NCBI RefSeq assembly: GCF_026891095.1
Contig: NZ_JAPTNL010000021.1
Location: 1-53,045, forward strand
DNA length: 53,045 nt
Reading direction: 5' to 3'
DNA from: Roseovarius salincola
GTDB taxonomy: Bacteria > Pseudomonadota > Alphaproteobacteria > Rhodobacterales > Rhodobacteraceae
In this document: piece by piece, positions 7,943-19,115 of the stretch
Numbering within the stretch: position 1 is the stretch's first letter
Layout of the letters: each line of letters begins with the position of its first letter
Program-made: the position numbers and the translations under genes
The notes under the pieces: model-generated
Seen by the model: the letters and a program-made list of their open reading frames with translations, nothing else
Database searches by the model: none
What the model was told of the DNA's origin: nothing

Positions 7943-10354
7943 ATGCAAGAGCCTCTCAACGCATCCTATCCAGTGCTGCCGCTGCGCGACATCGTGGTTT
8001 TTCCCCACATGATCGTGCCGCTGTTTGTCGGACGCGAGAAATCCGTGCGCGCGCTGGAGGAAGTGATGCAGGACGACAAGCAGATCCTGCTGTCGAGCCA
8101 GATCGACGCCAGTATCGACGATCCCGATGCCGAAGGTATCTACAGGACCGGTGTGCTGGCCAATGTGCTGCAATTGCTGAAGCTGCCGGACGGCACCGTG
8201 AAGGTGCTGGTCGAGGGCGTGGCAAGGGTGCGCATCGACGAATACCTGGAGAATGACAGTTTCTTCGAGGCGCGCGCCGAATACCTGACCGAGATGCCGG
8301 GCGACAGCGCCACCATCGAGGCGCTGCTGCGCACGGTGAGCGACGAGTTCGAGCGCTATGCAAAGGTCAAAAAGAACATCCCCGAAGAGGCGCTGGCCGC
8401 CGTCAGCGAGACCGAGGAGCCGGCACGGCTGGCCGACCTCGTGGCCGGGCATCTGGGCATTGATGTGCCCCAAAAGCAGGAAATGCTGGAGACGCTTTCG
8501 GTCAGCGAGCGGCTGGAGAAGGTCTATGGCATGATGCAGGGCGAGATGAGCGTCCTGCAGGTCGAGAAGAAGATCAAGACCCGCGTCAAGTCGCAGATGG
8601 AACGCACGCAGCGCGAATACTATCTGAACGAACAGATGAAGGCGATCCAGAAGGAGCTGGGTGACGGCGAGGATGGCGAAGGCGAAATCGCCGAGTTGGA
8701 AGAGAAGATCGCCGCCACGAAGCTGTCCAAGGAAGCCCGCGACAAGGCCGAGGCCGAGCTCAAGAAGCTCAAGAACATGAGTCCGATGAGCGCCGAGGCG
8801 ACGGTCGTGCGCAACTATCTCGACTGGATGCTGTCGATCCCCTGGGGCGTGAAATCGCGCGTCAAGAAGGACCTGGGCCGCGCCGAGCGGATCCTCGACA
8901 AGGATCATTACGGCCTTGAGAAGGTCAAGGAGCGGATCGTCGAATATCTGGCGGTGCAGCAGCGCTCGAAGAAGCTGAAGGGGCCGATCATGTGCCTTGT
9001 CGGCCCGCCGGGCGTGGGCAAGACCAGCCTTGGCGAATCCGTGGCCCGCGCCACGGGGCGCGAGTTCATCCGCATCAGCCTGGGCGGCGTGCGCGACGAA
9101 TCCGAGATCCGGGGTCACCGGCGCACCTATATCGGCTCGATGCCGGGCAAGATCATCCAGTCGCTGAAGAAGGCGAAAACCACCAATCCGCTGATCCTGC
9201 TCGATGAGATCGACAAGATGGGCCAGGATTTCCGGGGCGACCCGGCCAGCGCGATGCTGGAGGTGCTGGACCCCGAACAGAACGGCACGTTCGTCGATCA
9301 CTATCTCGAGGTGGAATACGACCTGAGCAACGTGATGTTCCTGACCACGGCGAACTCCTACAACATGCCGGGGCCGCTTCTGGACCGGATGGAGATCATT
9401 CCGCTGGCCGGTTACACCGAGGATGAAAAGCGCGAGATCGCCAAGCAGCACCTGCTTGCCAAGCAGATCAAGAATCACGGTTTGAAGAAGGGCGAGTTCG
9501 AACTGTCGGACGATGCGCTGACCGCGATCATCCGCCATTACACCCGCGAAGCGGGGGTGCGGAACCTCGAGCGCGAGATCGCCAAGGTGGCGCGCAAGGC
9601 GGTGACGCAGATCATCAAGGGCGAGGCCGAGTCGGTGACAGTGACCGCGGAAAACATCGACGATTTCCTTGGCGTGAAGAAGTTCAAATACGGTCTGGCC
9701 GAAGAGAAGGATCAGGTCGGTGTCGTGACCGGGCTGGCCTATACGTCGGTCGGTGGCGAGCTTCTGAACATCGAGGCGTTGCGCCTGCCGGGCAAGGGCC
9801 GGATGAAAACCACCGGCACGCTGGGCGACGTGATGAAGGAATCGATCGATGCGGCCAGTTCCTATGTCCGCTCCATCGCGCCCGAGATCGGAGTCAAGCC
9901 GCCGCGCTTCGAGAAGTGGGACATTCACGTTCACGTCCCCGAGGGCGCGACTCCCAAGGACGGGCCGTCGGCCGGACTGGCCATGGTCACGTCGATCGTG
10001 TCGGTGCTGACCGGGATTCCGGTGCGCAAGGATATCGCCATGACCGGCGAGGTGACGCTGCGCGGCAATGCGCTGCCGATCGGTGGCCTCAAGGAGAAGC
10101 TGCTGGCGGCGCTGCGTGGTGGCATCAAGACGGTGCTGATCCCGCGAGAGAACGAGAAGGATCTGACCGAGATCCCCGACAACGTGAAAGAGGGGCTGGA
10201 TATCATCCCTGTCGATCACGTGCGCGACGTTCTCAAGCTGGCGCTGGTGCGCACGCCCGAGCCGGTGGAATGGGACGAGGAGGCCGAAGAGGCCGCCGCC
10301 GCCGAGGCCGCTCTCAAGGGCGAGAGCAGCGGCGAGGGTGCCACGGCGCACTGA
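7943..10354 (+). CDS. lon: ATP-dependent Lon protease
   Basis: This 803-residue protein is full-length LonA, the AAA+ protease that degrades misfolded and short-lived regulatory proteins in the cytoplasm. In order it has the N-terminal substrate domain with [12 protein letters not shown], a coiled-coil region, a Walker A motif GPPGVGKT (354-361), a Walker B motif [10 protein letters not shown], and the protease domain with catalytic S676 (DGPSAG) and K719 (GGLKEK), 43 residues apart as in E. coli Lon. The ATG at 7943 is chosen over an upstream in-frame ATG at 7796 because the intervening residues are low-quality basic sequence absent from Lon proteins. A strong terminator follows. Confidence 0.98.
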   Translation: MQEPLNASYPVLPLRDIVVFPHMIVPLFVGREKSVRALEEVMQDDKQILLSSQIDASIDDPDAEGIYRTGVLANVLQLLKLPDGTVKVLVEGVARVRIDEYLENDSFFEARAEYLTEMPGDSATIEALLRTVSDEFERYAKVKKNIPEEALAAVSETEEPARLADLVAGHLGIDVPQKQEMLETLSVSERLEKVYGMMQGEMSVLQVEKKIKTRVKSQMERTQREYYLNEQMKAIQKELGDGEDGEGEIAELEEKIAATKLSKEARDKAEAELKKLKNMSPMSAEATVVRNYLDWMLSIPWGVKSRVKKDLGRAERILDKDHYGLEKVKERIVEYLAVQQRSKKLKGPIMCLVGPPGVGKTSLGESVARATGREFIRISLGGVRDESEIRGHRRTYIGSMPGKIIQSLKKAKTTNPLILLDEIDKMGQDFRGDPASAMLEVLDPEQNGTFVDHYLEVEYDLSNVMFLTTANSYNMPGPLLDRMEIIPLAGYTEDEKREIAKQHLLAKQIKNHGLKKGEFELSDDALTAIIRHYTREAGVRNLEREIAKVARKAVTQIIKGEAESVTVTAENIDDFLGVKKFKYGLAEEKDQVGVVTGLAYTSVGGELLNIEALRLPGKGRMKTTGTLGDVMKESIDAASSYVRSIAPEIGVKPPRFEKWDIHVHVPEGATPKDGPSAGLAMVTSIVSVLTGIPVRKDIAMTGEVTLRGNALPIGGLKEKLLAALRGGIKTVLIPRENEKDLTEIPDNVKEGLDIIPVDHVRDVLKLALVRTPEPVEWDEEAEEAAAAEAALKGESSGEGATAH

Positions 10355-10401
10355 ACCTTGCCCCGCGCGGCCGCGTCAATCAGAGCTGCCGACCGAACAG
10401 A

Positions 10402-10429
10402 CCCCGCCGGCCCGCGCCGGCGGGGTTTT
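10402..10429 (+). terminator. Rho-independent terminator after lon
   Basis: CCCCGCCGGC (10402-10411) pairs perfectly with GCCGGCGGGG (10416-10425) across a 4-base loop, and TTTT follows. It sits 48 bases after the lon stop codon and separates lon from the HU gene. Confidence 0.9.
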
Positions 10430-10526
10430 CATGCGCGAAAGGAAAGGGGCGATTGCACGCGACACTGGCATTGGCGGCGCAATTAACGTAGTCTGATGCC
10501 CAGAGCAGCAAGAAACGAGGCATCAT

Positions 10527-10997
10527 ATGACCACGCGTCGCAAGACGACCGCCAGCACCGCAACCAAGCCCGCTGGCACCGCTTCAAAGACTCCGGCCAG
10601 CGCCAAGACAGGCAGCACGATAGCGAAATCCGCCAAGACCGCATCGGTGCGCCCCGCGCCCGCCGCCGTCACCGCCAAGCCCGAACTGGTGCGCGACACC
10701 AGCGTCGAGGTGGCCGGTGCGGATCTCAAGAAACGCGAGTTGATCGACAAGGTGGTCGAGCGCTCGGGCGTGCGCAAGCGTTTTGCCAAGCCGGCGGTCG
10801 AGGCGATGATCGACATCCTCGGCGAGGCGATATCCGAGGGGCGCGGGCTGAACCTGCAACCCCTTGGCAAGCTCAAGCATCAGCGCCGCAAGGAGACCGG
10901 AAACGCCACCATCACGGTCGCCAAGATACGCCAGAGCAAATCGGCATCCCCCGCGCTCGATAAAGCGAAAGAGAGTGTTGCAGAGCCTGACGAGTGA
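10527..10997 (+). CDS. HU-family DNA-binding protein with basic N-terminal tail
   Basis: This 156-residue protein has an N-terminal tail of about 55-65 residues made almost only of Thr, Ala, Lys, Ser and Pro, resembling eukaryotic linker-histone tails. An HU/IHF fold follows, beginning at LKKRELIDKVVERSG and ending near IRQSK. The DNA-intercalating arm is shorter than in classical HU and lacks the RNPxTG motif (the sequence reads LGKLKHQRRKETGNA), so DNA bending may differ. It is likely a nucleoid protein. It stands between the lon terminator and the tRNA-Val gene 19 bases downstream. Confidence 0.82.
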   Translation: MTTRRKTTASTATKPAGTASKTPASAKTGSTIAKSAKTASVRPAPAAVTAKPELVRDTSVEVAGADLKKRELIDKVVERSGVRKRFAKPAVEAMIDILGEAISEGRGLNLQPLGKLKHQRRKETGNATITVAKIRQSKSASPALDKAKESVAEPDE

Positions 10998-11016
10998 CGC
11001 TACATAGCGCGCCAAC

Positions 11017-11091
11017 GGGTGATTAGCTCAGTGGTAGAGCGCTTCGTTCACATCGAAGATGTCAGGAGTTCGAATCTCTTATCACCCACCA
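11017..11091 (+). tRNA. tRNA-Val (anticodon CAC)
   Basis: The 75-base gene folds as a full cloverleaf. The acceptor stem is GGGTGAT/ATCACCC, the D arm GCTC..GAGC, the anticodon stem CTTCG/CGAAG around the loop TTCACAT (anticodon CAC), and the T arm carries TTCGAAT. CCA is encoded. It reads GUG valine codons. Confidence 0.95.
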
Positions 11092-11238
11092 TGAACACGC
11101 AGCGGCGTGCCCGGAAATCGGGCGCGCCGTTGTCGTTTGGGGGTGAATTTCGTCGGGCTGAGGGTGCTGGTGGCTTGCCTTGGCTGGCCGGCGCGGCAAT
11201 GATCGGGCAGGTGAAACGCGTGTGGGTCGGGGGCGGTC

Positions 11239-11817
11239 ATGGACATCGAGAAGGACATCCTGTTGCACGAGCTGACGATGCTGCGCGAGGAGAAGGCGCG
11301 GCGCAGTCGCCAGCAATTCGAGTATGTGCGCCTGAGCCTGATCAATGTCGGGGTGTTGTCGTTCTTCGGCATTTTCAGCGTGGTTGCGGGCGGTGGCGAG
11401 GTGGCGCAGAAGGTGGCCGAGAATGCGGCTTTCGTCTTTGCGCTGATGTGTGTTCTGACGGTGGTGTCGATCACGCTGTTCCTGTTCTGGATCGACGATG
11501 CGCTGAGCATCGCGGGGATCGACCGCTTCCTGCTTTGGAAGGAGCGCAGCGTCGATGACAGGGGCGATGTCTATTGGTTCGAGTATCGCCAGCAGTTGAA
11601 CCGGACCGCGTCCTTCCGGCTGAAGAAATGGATCTTCAACCTGGCGGTGGTCCTGTCCTTCGTCAGCCCGCCATTCCTGTTCGGGCTGTTCACGGTGATT
11701 CACACGATGTTGCAGATTCCCTGGTGGGTGCAGCTGGCGGGGGGCGCGTTCTTTTTCGTGCTGCTGGTGACGCCGCTCTTGATGTGGCGCAGGTTCAGCC
11801 GCCGGCTTTATGGCTGA
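11239..11817 (+). CDS. Unknown membrane protein between two tRNA-Val genes
   Basis: This 192-residue protein is not recognised. It starts with a charged, probably coiled-coil segment (residues 1-30, ELTMLREEKARRSRQQF). Four hydrophobic segments follow, arranged as two hairpins at about 31-53 / 65-85 and 130-152 / 160-182, separated by a polar stretch of about 40 residues. The end is basic (RRFSRRLYG). The layout resembles small SLATT- or DUF-type membrane effectors, but no motif proves this. The start ATG at 11239 is placed after GGGGGCGGTC. It lies alone between tRNA-Val(CAC) and tRNA-Val(TAC). Confidence 0.7.
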   Translation: MDIEKDILLHELTMLREEKARRSRQQFEYVRLSLINVGVLSFFGIFSVVAGGGEVAQKVAENAAFVFALMCVLTVVSITLFLFWIDDALSIAGIDRFLLWKERSVDDRGDVYWFEYRQQLNRTASFRLKKWIFNLAVVLSFVSPPFLFGLFTVIHTMLQIPWWVQLAGGAFFFVLLVTPLLMWRRFSRRLYG

Positions 11818-11875
11818 GGGCGGGGTATTGCGGGGTCTTGCAAGGCGCGGGAAGCTTGGCTAAGACGCGCGGGAC

Positions 11876-11951
<76 letters not shown>

Positions 11952-12113
11952 TTCTTCCGATATATGCGCCGTGGGCGCGCCGATTGGGCGCCCGGCAAGG
12001 CAGGGCACGGGGCGCGTCTGCGGGAATGCGCATTTTCACCAAACGGGCGCTTGACGGCGCGCGGCGCTGCCCCTAAGAAGCTCATCACGCCTGAGCGATC
12101 GGGCGGGCAGTGA

Positions 12114-12190
12114 GCGGTTGTAGCTCAGTTGGTTAGAGTGCCGGCCTGTCACGCCGGAGGTCGCGGGTTCGAGCCCCGTCAACCGCGCCA
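12114..12190 (+). tRNA. tRNA-Asp (anticodon GTC), copy 1
   Basis: The 77-base cloverleaf has an acceptor stem GCGGTTG/CAACCGC, an anticodon stem CCGGC/GCCGG and a loop CTGTCAC (anticodon GTC). The T loop is TTCGAGC and CCA is encoded. It is identical over its full length to the second copy at 12226. It is a substrate class for the tgt product encoded in this window. Confidence 0.96.
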
Positions 12191-12225
12191 CCGCTGCCCC
12201 GGACGGATCGTTTCATCGTGCATGC

Positions 12226-12302
12226 GCGGTTGTAGCTCAGTTGGTTAGAGTGCCGGCCTGTCACGCCGGAGGTCGCGGGTTCGAGCCCCGTCAACCGCGC
12301 CA
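12226..12302 (+). tRNA. tRNA-Asp (anticodon GTC), copy 2
   Basis: This is an exact duplicate of the tRNA-Asp gene at 12114, separated from it by 35 unrelated bases. The duplication is therefore confined to the mature tRNA, as expected if the copies are kept identical by gene conversion. Confidence 0.96.
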
Positions 12303-12353
12303 CTTTTCCCCGATGTGCAACCCCCCGAAGCTCAAGACGAGGCCGAGACGCCG

Positions 12354-12584
12354 ATGGGTCATCTTCTGGATCAGATTTCATGGCTGCTGGTTGTGGTGCT
12401 TTGTGCGACGCTGGGCCTGTCACCCTATGTGCCCGAGCCCCATATCTGGCAAAAGCTGATGATGTTGCGCGCGGGCGATCCGCTGGCGGCGATCGACTGG
12501 TTCGATCTGGCGTTGCACGGGCTGCCGTGGATCTTGTTGCTGGCCAAGCTGGGGCGCGTATTTCTCAGGCGAGGAACGCGCTGA
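12354..12584 (+). CDS. Small two-helix membrane protein, conserved in Rhodobacteraceae
   Basis: This 76-residue protein has two hydrophobic segments (ISWLLVVVLCATLGLSP near residue 8 and GLPWILLLAKLGRVF near the end) joined by a PEPHIWQKLMMLRAGD linker. Similar short proteins are common in this family of bacteria and are often auto-labelled RND transporter, which their size does not support. The start at 12354 (MGHLLDQ) is chosen over an in-frame ATG 13 codons upstream. Its last 20 bases overlap the 3' end of the convergent hydrolase gene. Confidence 0.6.
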   Translation: MGHLLDQISWLLVVVLCATLGLSPYVPEPHIWQKLMMLRAGDPLAAIDWFDLALHGLPWILLLAKLGRVFLRRGTR

Positions 12585-13427
12585 GCGCCTCGATGGTGGC
12601 AAGCGGGTCGGTATCGGGAAAGAAATGCCCGCCGGGAATGGCGCGGCTTTCGATATCGAGGCATTTCGCGCGCCATGTGGCGGCCATGTCGTAATGGCGC
12701 GCCATGGCGCCGCCGGCCCCGTAAAGCACCAGGACCGGACAGGCGATGCGTTGATTGAGATCGGCGGAATCGTCGGCGAAATCATGGGCCAGCGTGGCGC
12801 GGTAATCGTTGCACATCCCCCGGATCGTGTCGGGATCGCGCCATGCGGCGCGGTAGGCGGCAAGCTGGTCGGGGGCGAAATCCGTGAGCTGCGAGGCGCC
12901 CCAGCCCAGCAGGCAGCTTTCGAAATAGGCGTCGGGGTCGTGGCCGATCATGGTTTCGGGAAAGGGTTCATTCTGCGCCAGGAAAAACCAGTGGTAATAG
13001 CTTTGCGCCACTCTCGCATCGAGCCGGTCCAGCAGGGTATGGGTGGGCACGATATCCATCACGCAGAGCCGCTCGAGCAGGTGCGGTGCGTCGAGCGCCA
13101 GCCGGTGCGCCACCCGCGCGCCGCGATCGTGGCCCGCAACGGCAAAGCGGTCATGCCCCAGATGCGCCATCAGCGCGCTTGCGTCGCGGGCCATCGCGCG
13201 AAAGCTGTAATCGCCGACCTCTGCCGGTTTGCCCGAGGCGCCATAGCCGCGCAGATCCGGGCAGATGACCCGGTGGCGCGCAGCCAGTGCAGGCGCGATG
13301 CGCGCCCACATGGTGCGGGTCTGGGGAAAGCCGTGCAGCAACAGCAGCGGCGGCCCGTCGCCCCCCACGGAAAACGCCAGCTCGACGCCGTTGAGGCGCG
13401 CGCTTTGGTCGTTGAAGCCTGGGATGC

Positions 13428-13431
<4 letters not shown>
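12565..13431 (-). CDS. Haloacetate (fluoroacetate) dehalogenase-like alpha/beta hydrolase
   Basis: This 288-residue alpha/beta hydrolase matches the key residues of fluoroacetate dehalogenase. It has the oxyanion motif HGFPQ (33-37), the nucleophile aspartate in GHDRGAR (D102) with carboxylate-binding R103 and R106, and D126. The halide-pocket pair H147-W148 and Y210 (CNDYRA) are present, as is the catalytic histidine in PGGHFF (H269). An aspartate nucleophile instead of serine points to carbon-halogen cleavage rather than ester hydrolysis. Real substrates could be other 2-haloacids or an epoxide. The start is a GTG whose bases overlap the M20 peptidase stop (GTGA), so the two genes are coupled. 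Confidence 0.85.
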
Positions 13432-14804
<1,373 letters not shown>

Positions 14805-14873
14805 GGGCGCTCCTTATGTATTAAAATGAAGTCGTCGCGAGGGTAACAGGTGAGGCCGGACTGTCCAGCGCGC

Positions 14874-14887
14874 TTGATCGAGGTCAA
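14874..14887. promoter_or_regulatory. FNR/FnrL-type box upstream of hemA
   Basis: TTGATCGAGGTCAA matches the FNR consensus TTGAT-N4-ATCAA with a single mismatch and lies about 140 bases upstream of hemA, in the divergent M20/hemA region. In Rhodobacter, hemA is a known target of FnrL. Position and match suggest oxygen control of tetrapyrrole synthesis, but the M20 gene could also be the target. Confidence 0.55.
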
Positions 14888-15024
14888 GGTGGCGGGGAGC
14901 GGCAATTTGTAGCCTGTTGCGTGAGCGGTGCGCGATCTATATGCATCTGACTTGATGAATATGTCGCCTGACGCGCGACATCCGCCCGGAACGGGGGCGG
15001 TGACTGACCAGGGAGGGGACGCCA

Positions 15025-16248
15025 GTGAATTACGGGGCGAAGCTGGACGACGCGATCAACCGTCTGCATGACGAAGGACGGTATCGGACCTTCATCGACA
15101 TCGAACGCCGCAAGGGGCAATTTCCGCATGCGATCTGGCGCAAGCCGGACGGCAGCGAGCAGCCCATCACCGTATGGTGCGGCAATGACTACCTTGGCAT
15201 GGGTCAGCACCCCGATGTTCTGGCGGCCATGCACGAGGCGATGGACGCCACCGGCGCAGGCTCGGGCGGCACGCGCAACATTTCCGGCACGACCGTCTAT
15301 CACAAGCGGCTGGAGGCCGAACTGGCCGATCTGCATGGCAAGGAGGCGGCGCTGCTGTTCACCAGCGCCTATATCGCCAATGACGCCACGCTGAGCACCC
15401 TGCCCAAGCTGTTTCCCGGCCTCATCATCTATTCGGATGCGCTGAACCATGCCTCGATGATCGAGGGCGTGCGCCGCAATGGCGGTGCCAAGCGCATCTT
15501 CCGCCATAACGATGTGGCGCATCTGCGCGAGCTGCTGGAGGCCGACGATCCCGGCGCGCCCAAGCTGATTGCGTTTGAATCGGTCTACTCGATGGATGGC
15601 GATTTCGGCCCGATCGAGGCGATCTGCGATTTGGCCGACGAATTCGGCGCGCTGACCTATATCGACGAGGTTCACGCGGTGGGCATGTACGGGCCGCGCG
15701 GCGCGGGTGTCGCGGAGCGCGACCGCCTGATGCACCGTCTGGACATCATCAACGGCACGCTGGCCAAGGCCTATGGCGTGATGGGCGGCTATATCGCCGC
15801 ATCGGCGAAAATGTGCGACGCGGTGCGCAGTTATGCGCCCGGCTTCATCTTTACCACGTCGCTGCCGCCCGCGGTGGCGGCGGGGGCCGCGGCCAGTGTC
15901 GCGCATCTCAAGCGGGATCCGGGGCTACGCGAACGCCACCAGACCCAGGCGAAGATCCTCAAGACCCGCCTGAAGGGGATGGGCCTGCCACTGATCGACC
16001 ATGGAAGTCATATCGTTCCGGTCATCGTCGGCGATCCGGTTCACACCAAGAAGTTGAGCGACATGTTGCTGGACGGGCATGGCATCTATGTGCAGCCGAT
16101 CAATTTCCCGACCGTGCCGCGCGGCACGGAGCGGTTGCGCTTCACGCCTTCGCCGGTGCATGGGCCAAAGGAAATGGATGCATTGGTGCATGCTATGGAT
16201 GCACTCTGGAGCCATTGCGCGCTGAATCGCGCCGATTTGACGGGCTGA
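15025..16248 (+). CDS. hemA: 5-aminolevulinate synthase
   Basis: This 407-residue PLP enzyme condenses glycine with succinyl-CoA, the first step of haem and bacteriochlorophyll synthesis by the C4 route used in alphaproteobacteria. Family features are [10 protein letters not shown], the glycine-rich [13 protein letters not shown] segment, [11 protein letters not shown] (PLP-ring aspartate) and the PLP lysine in [15 protein letters not shown] second, photosynthesis-linked isozyme (hemT) exists in some relatives; none is visible here. An FNR-type box lies upstream. Confidence 0.96.
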   Translation: MNYGAKLDDAINRLHDEGRYRTFIDIERRKGQFPHAIWRKPDGSEQPITVWCGNDYLGMGQHPDVLAAMHEAMDATGAGSGGTRNISGTTVYHKRLEAELADLHGKEAALLFTSAYIANDATLSTLPKLFPGLIIYSDALNHASMIEGVRRNGGAKRIFRHNDVAHLRELLEADDPGAPKLIAFESVYSMDGDFGPIEAICDLADEFGALTYIDEVHAVGMYGPRGAGVAERDRLMHRLDIINGTLAKAYGVMGGYIAASAKMCDAVRSYAPGFIFTTSLPPAVAAGAAASVAHLKRDPGLRERHQTQAKILKTRLKGMGLPLIDHGSHIVPVIVGDPVHTKKLSDMLLDGHGIYVQPINFPTVPRGTERLRFTPSPVHGPKEMDALVHAMDALWSHCALNRADLTG

Positions 16249-16359
16249 GACAAGCTCAGGTGCAATCTCCCTTGTGTTGTGTTATTTTTGTGTGAACAAG
16301 AGTGGAGTTTTCGAATCGGGACGTTCGGAAACATCCAGACGTTTCGAGGGGCAGGCTGC

Positions 16360-17595
16360 ATGATAGGGCGCCGTTTTTCGCGCAAGGCCGAAGAACAGGA
16401 AGTTGAACCCCGCGGGTTCGACGACTTCGATCTGCGCCTTGGCGACCTTATGCGCGGCGAACGCGCAACCCTTGGGAAATCCCTTCTGGATGTGGAACGC
16501 GAACTGCGCATCAGGGCCGCATATGTGGCCGCGATCGAGAACGCCGACCCGGACGCTTTCGATACGCCCGGCTTCATTCCGGGCTACGTGCGCTCTTATG
16601 CGCGTTACCTGGGCATGGATCCCGACCGCGCCTTCCAGGCATTCTGCAGCGAAAGCGGATTCTCCACCGCGCATGGCATGTCGGCCGAGGCGTCGTCGAT
16701 CCGCAAGCCGATGGGCGAGGGCCTTGCCGCGAAACGTGACAAGCCCGCGCGCAATGCCGATCCGCTGATATCACCCAACACGCCCTTTGCGCCCGTTTCC
16801 GAAGGGGTGCTGTCGAGGATCGAGCCCGGTGCGATCGGGTCGGTCATGGTGCTGGTCGCCCTGATAACGGCCATCGGCTATGGCGGTTGGGCGGTGCTGA
16901 ACGAAGTGCAGCGCGTGCAATTCGCGCCGGTCGAAAACACGCCCGACGTTCTGGCCGATCTCGATCCGCTGGACAACGCCGCGCGCCGGTCGGGCCAGGA
17001 TGACGCCGACGAACTGGCGCAGGCGGATGGCGAGTTCCGCGCCCCCGATCTTGACCGGCTGGACCGGCTTTATCGTCCCGAGGCGCTGGACGTGCCGGTG
17101 ATGGTGGCCCGCGATGCGCCGATCTCGACGCTCGATCCCGCGCAGGTCGGCACGTTGCGCCCCGACCTGCCCCAGGCGGATCGCTCGAGCAGCTATCATG
17201 CCAGTGCAGCAAAGCCCGAGATCGTGCCCAGTCCTCAGGTGGTGGAAGAGCCTCTGCCCGGTGTGCGCGTGGTCGCGGTGCGCCCGGCATGGGTGCGGGT
17301 GCGCGCCGCGGATGGCAGCGTGATCTTCGAAGGCATCATGAATGGCGGCGACACGTATGACGTGCCCGCGACCGAAGAGCCGCCGACGCTGCGCGTCGGG
17401 GAATCGGGCGCGATCTATTTCGCGGTGAACGGCAAGCATTACGGCCCCGCAGGCCCGCGCGGCGCGGTGACGGCCGATCTGGCGCTGGAGGCGGGCGAGC
17501 TGACCGGCGCCTACAGCGTCGCCGACATGACGCGCGACGAGGATCTGTCGCGCTATGTGGCCGAGCTTCGCACCGATACGGTGGTCCAGGATTGA
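16360..17595 (+). CDS. RodZ-like helix-turn-helix membrane protein (DUF4115)
   Basis: This protein of about 411 residues combines a Cro/C1-type helix-turn-helix near the N-terminus (KSLLDVERELRIRAAYVAAI, then PGFIPGYVRSYARYLGMD), a single membrane helix (GSVMVLVALITAIGYGGWAV), a disordered periplasmic linker, and a C-terminal DUF4115 beta domain (PAWVRVRAADGSVIFEG). That is the RodZ layout; RodZ anchors MreB for rod shape. The start ATG at 16360 (MIGRRFSRK) is chosen over an in-frame ATG at 16279 because it sits nearer the domain and has AGGGGCAGG before it. It stands directly upstream of ispG, an arrangement seen in many alphaproteobacteria. Confidence 0.85.
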   Translation: MIGRRFSRKAEEQEVEPRGFDDFDLRLGDLMRGERATLGKSLLDVERELRIRAAYVAAIENADPDAFDTPGFIPGYVRSYARYLGMDPDRAFQAFCSESGFSTAHGMSAEASSIRKPMGEGLAAKRDKPARNADPLISPNTPFAPVSEGVLSRIEPGAIGSVMVLVALITAIGYGGWAVLNEVQRVQFAPVENTPDVLADLDPLDNAARRSGQDDADELAQADGEFRAPDLDRLDRLYRPEALDVPVMVARDAPISTLDPAQVGTLRPDLPQADRSSSYHASAAKPEIVPSPQVVEEPLPGVRVVAVRPAWVRVRAADGSVIFEGIMNGGDTYDVPATEEPPTLRVGESGAIYFAVNGKHYGPAGPRGAVTADLALEAGELTGAYSVADMTRDEDLSRYVAELRTDTVVQD

Positions 17596-17724
17596 CGCCC
17601 GCGGGGCGGCTGGTTGAGTGCGCTCCGGTCGGTCCGATCCGGCGGCGGTGATTGCGGCGCGGCGCCATGCGCCTTATCTATGGGCCGAGGACTGATCCAC
17701 GCGAATCCCCCGGGGGCCTATTCC

Positions 17725-18861
17725 ATGTCGCTGAACCCAATCCGCCCGTGGCGCAATATTTATCGCCGCAAGAGCCGCCAGATCATGGTGGGCAATGTTC
17801 CGGTCGGGGGTGATGCGCCGATCACCGTGCAGACCATGACCAATACCGATACGACCGATGTGGCCGCGACGGTGGCGCAGGTGCAGGCCGCCGCCGAGGC
17901 GGGCGCCGATATCGTGCGGGTCTCGGTGCCTGACGAGGCCAGCGCGAAGGCCCTGAAGGAGATCGTGCGCGAAAGCCCGGTGCCGATCGTCGCGGACATC
18001 CATTTTCATTACAAACGCGGAATTGAGGCCGCCGAGGCAGGCGCGGCCTGCCTGCGCATCAACCCGGGCAATATCGGCAGCGAGGCGCGCGTGCGCGAGG
18101 TGATCGCGGCGGCGCGCGATCATGGCTGCTCGATGCGGATCGGGGTCAATGCGGGCAGTCTGGAGCGGCACTTGCTGGAGAAGTACGGCGAGCCGTGCCC
18201 CGAGGCGATGGTGGAATCCGGAATGGAGCATATCCGCATCCTCGAGGACAATGATTTTCGCGACTACAAGATCAGCGTCAAGGCCAGCGACGTGTTTCTG
18301 GCCGCGGCTGCCTATCAGGGCATTGCCGACGCCACCGATGCGCCGATCCATCTGGGCATCACCGAGGCCGGCGGGCTGACCAGCGGCACGATCAAATCGT
18401 CGATCGGGCTGGGGAATCTCTTGTGGATGGGTATCGGCGACACGATTCGCGTCAGCCTGAGCGCCGATCCGGTCGAGGAGGTGAAGGTCGGCTACGAGAT
18501 CCTGAAATCGCTGGGCCTGCGTCATCGCGGCGTGAATATCATCTCGTGCCCGAGCTGCGCGCGCCAGGGGTTCGACGTGATCAAGACGGTCGAGGCGCTG
18601 GAGGAGCGGCTTGAGCATATCAAGACGCCGATGAGCCTGAGCATCATCGGCTGCGTCGTGAACGGCCCCGGCGAGGCGCTGATGACCGATGTGGGCTTTA
18701 CCGGGGGCGGTGCGGGCAGCGGCATGGTTTATCTTGCGGGCAAGGCCAGCCACAAGATGTCCAATGCCGAGATGATCGACCATATCGTCACGCAGGTCGA
18801 GGCGCGGGCAGCGGAGATCGAGGCCGAGGAGGCTGACTCCGGGCGCCCTGCGGCCGAGTAA
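17725..18861 (+). CDS. ispG: 4-hydroxy-3-methylbut-2-en-1-yl diphosphate synthase
   Basis: This 378-residue 4Fe-4S enzyme carries out the penultimate step of the MEP isoprenoid pathway. The N-terminal TIM barrel runs from the start to about residue 260. The C-terminal cluster domain has cysteines in ISCPSCARQ and [13 protein letters not shown]. The start ATG at 17725 ([11 protein letters not shown]) is chosen over one 37 codons upstream, whose extra residues do not look like family sequence. It lies 129 bases after the RodZ-like gene. A copy of a dispersed repeat follows its stop codon. Confidence 0.96.
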   Translation: MSLNPIRPWRNIYRRKSRQIMVGNVPVGGDAPITVQTMTNTDTTDVAATVAQVQAAAEAGADIVRVSVPDEASAKALKEIVRESPVPIVADIHFHYKRGIEAAEAGAACLRINPGNIGSEARVREVIAAARDHGCSMRIGVNAGSLERHLLEKYGEPCPEAMVESGMEHIRILEDNDFRDYKISVKASDVFLAAAAYQGIADATDAPIHLGITEAGGLTSGTIKSSIGLGNLLWMGIGDTIRVSLSADPVEEVKVGYEILKSLGLRHRGVNIISCPSCARQGFDVIKTVEALEERLEHIKTPMSLSIIGCVVNGPGEALMTDVGFTGGGAGSGMVYLAGKASHKMSNAEMIDHIVTQVEARAAEIEAEEADSGRPAAE

Positions 18862-18894
18862 CCTGCGGGCGTGGCGCCGGCGGCACGGACGGGA

Positions 18895-18927
18895 GCCTCC
18901 GGCGGGATTATTTCAGGCAAGATGAAG
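18895..18927 (+). repeat. Dispersed intergenic repeat, copy 1 (after ispG)
   Basis: This short element reads GCCTCCGGCGGGATTATTTC followed by AGGCAAGATGAAG. It shares the order CTCC-box, TATTT, GGC(A/C)AGATGAAG with copies at 25101 and 30275. All three lie on the same strand shortly after a stop codon. Function unknown. Confidence 0.65.
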
Positions 18928-19115
18928 CGTGGCGGGCAGGGAGCACTGTCCGCGCTGTTCGCGAAGGGGGTGTTCTGCGGGGGCGTCCACGGGGCCCCGT
19001 CCTTCGGGGTAGCGGGTCATTGAAACCATTCGCCCGGTTGCGCGTTACACCTGTGGGGCGGTGCGGTCATGTGCCTGGCACCCGCGGCCAGCCCTGAGCG
19101 AAAGGAGTTCATACC

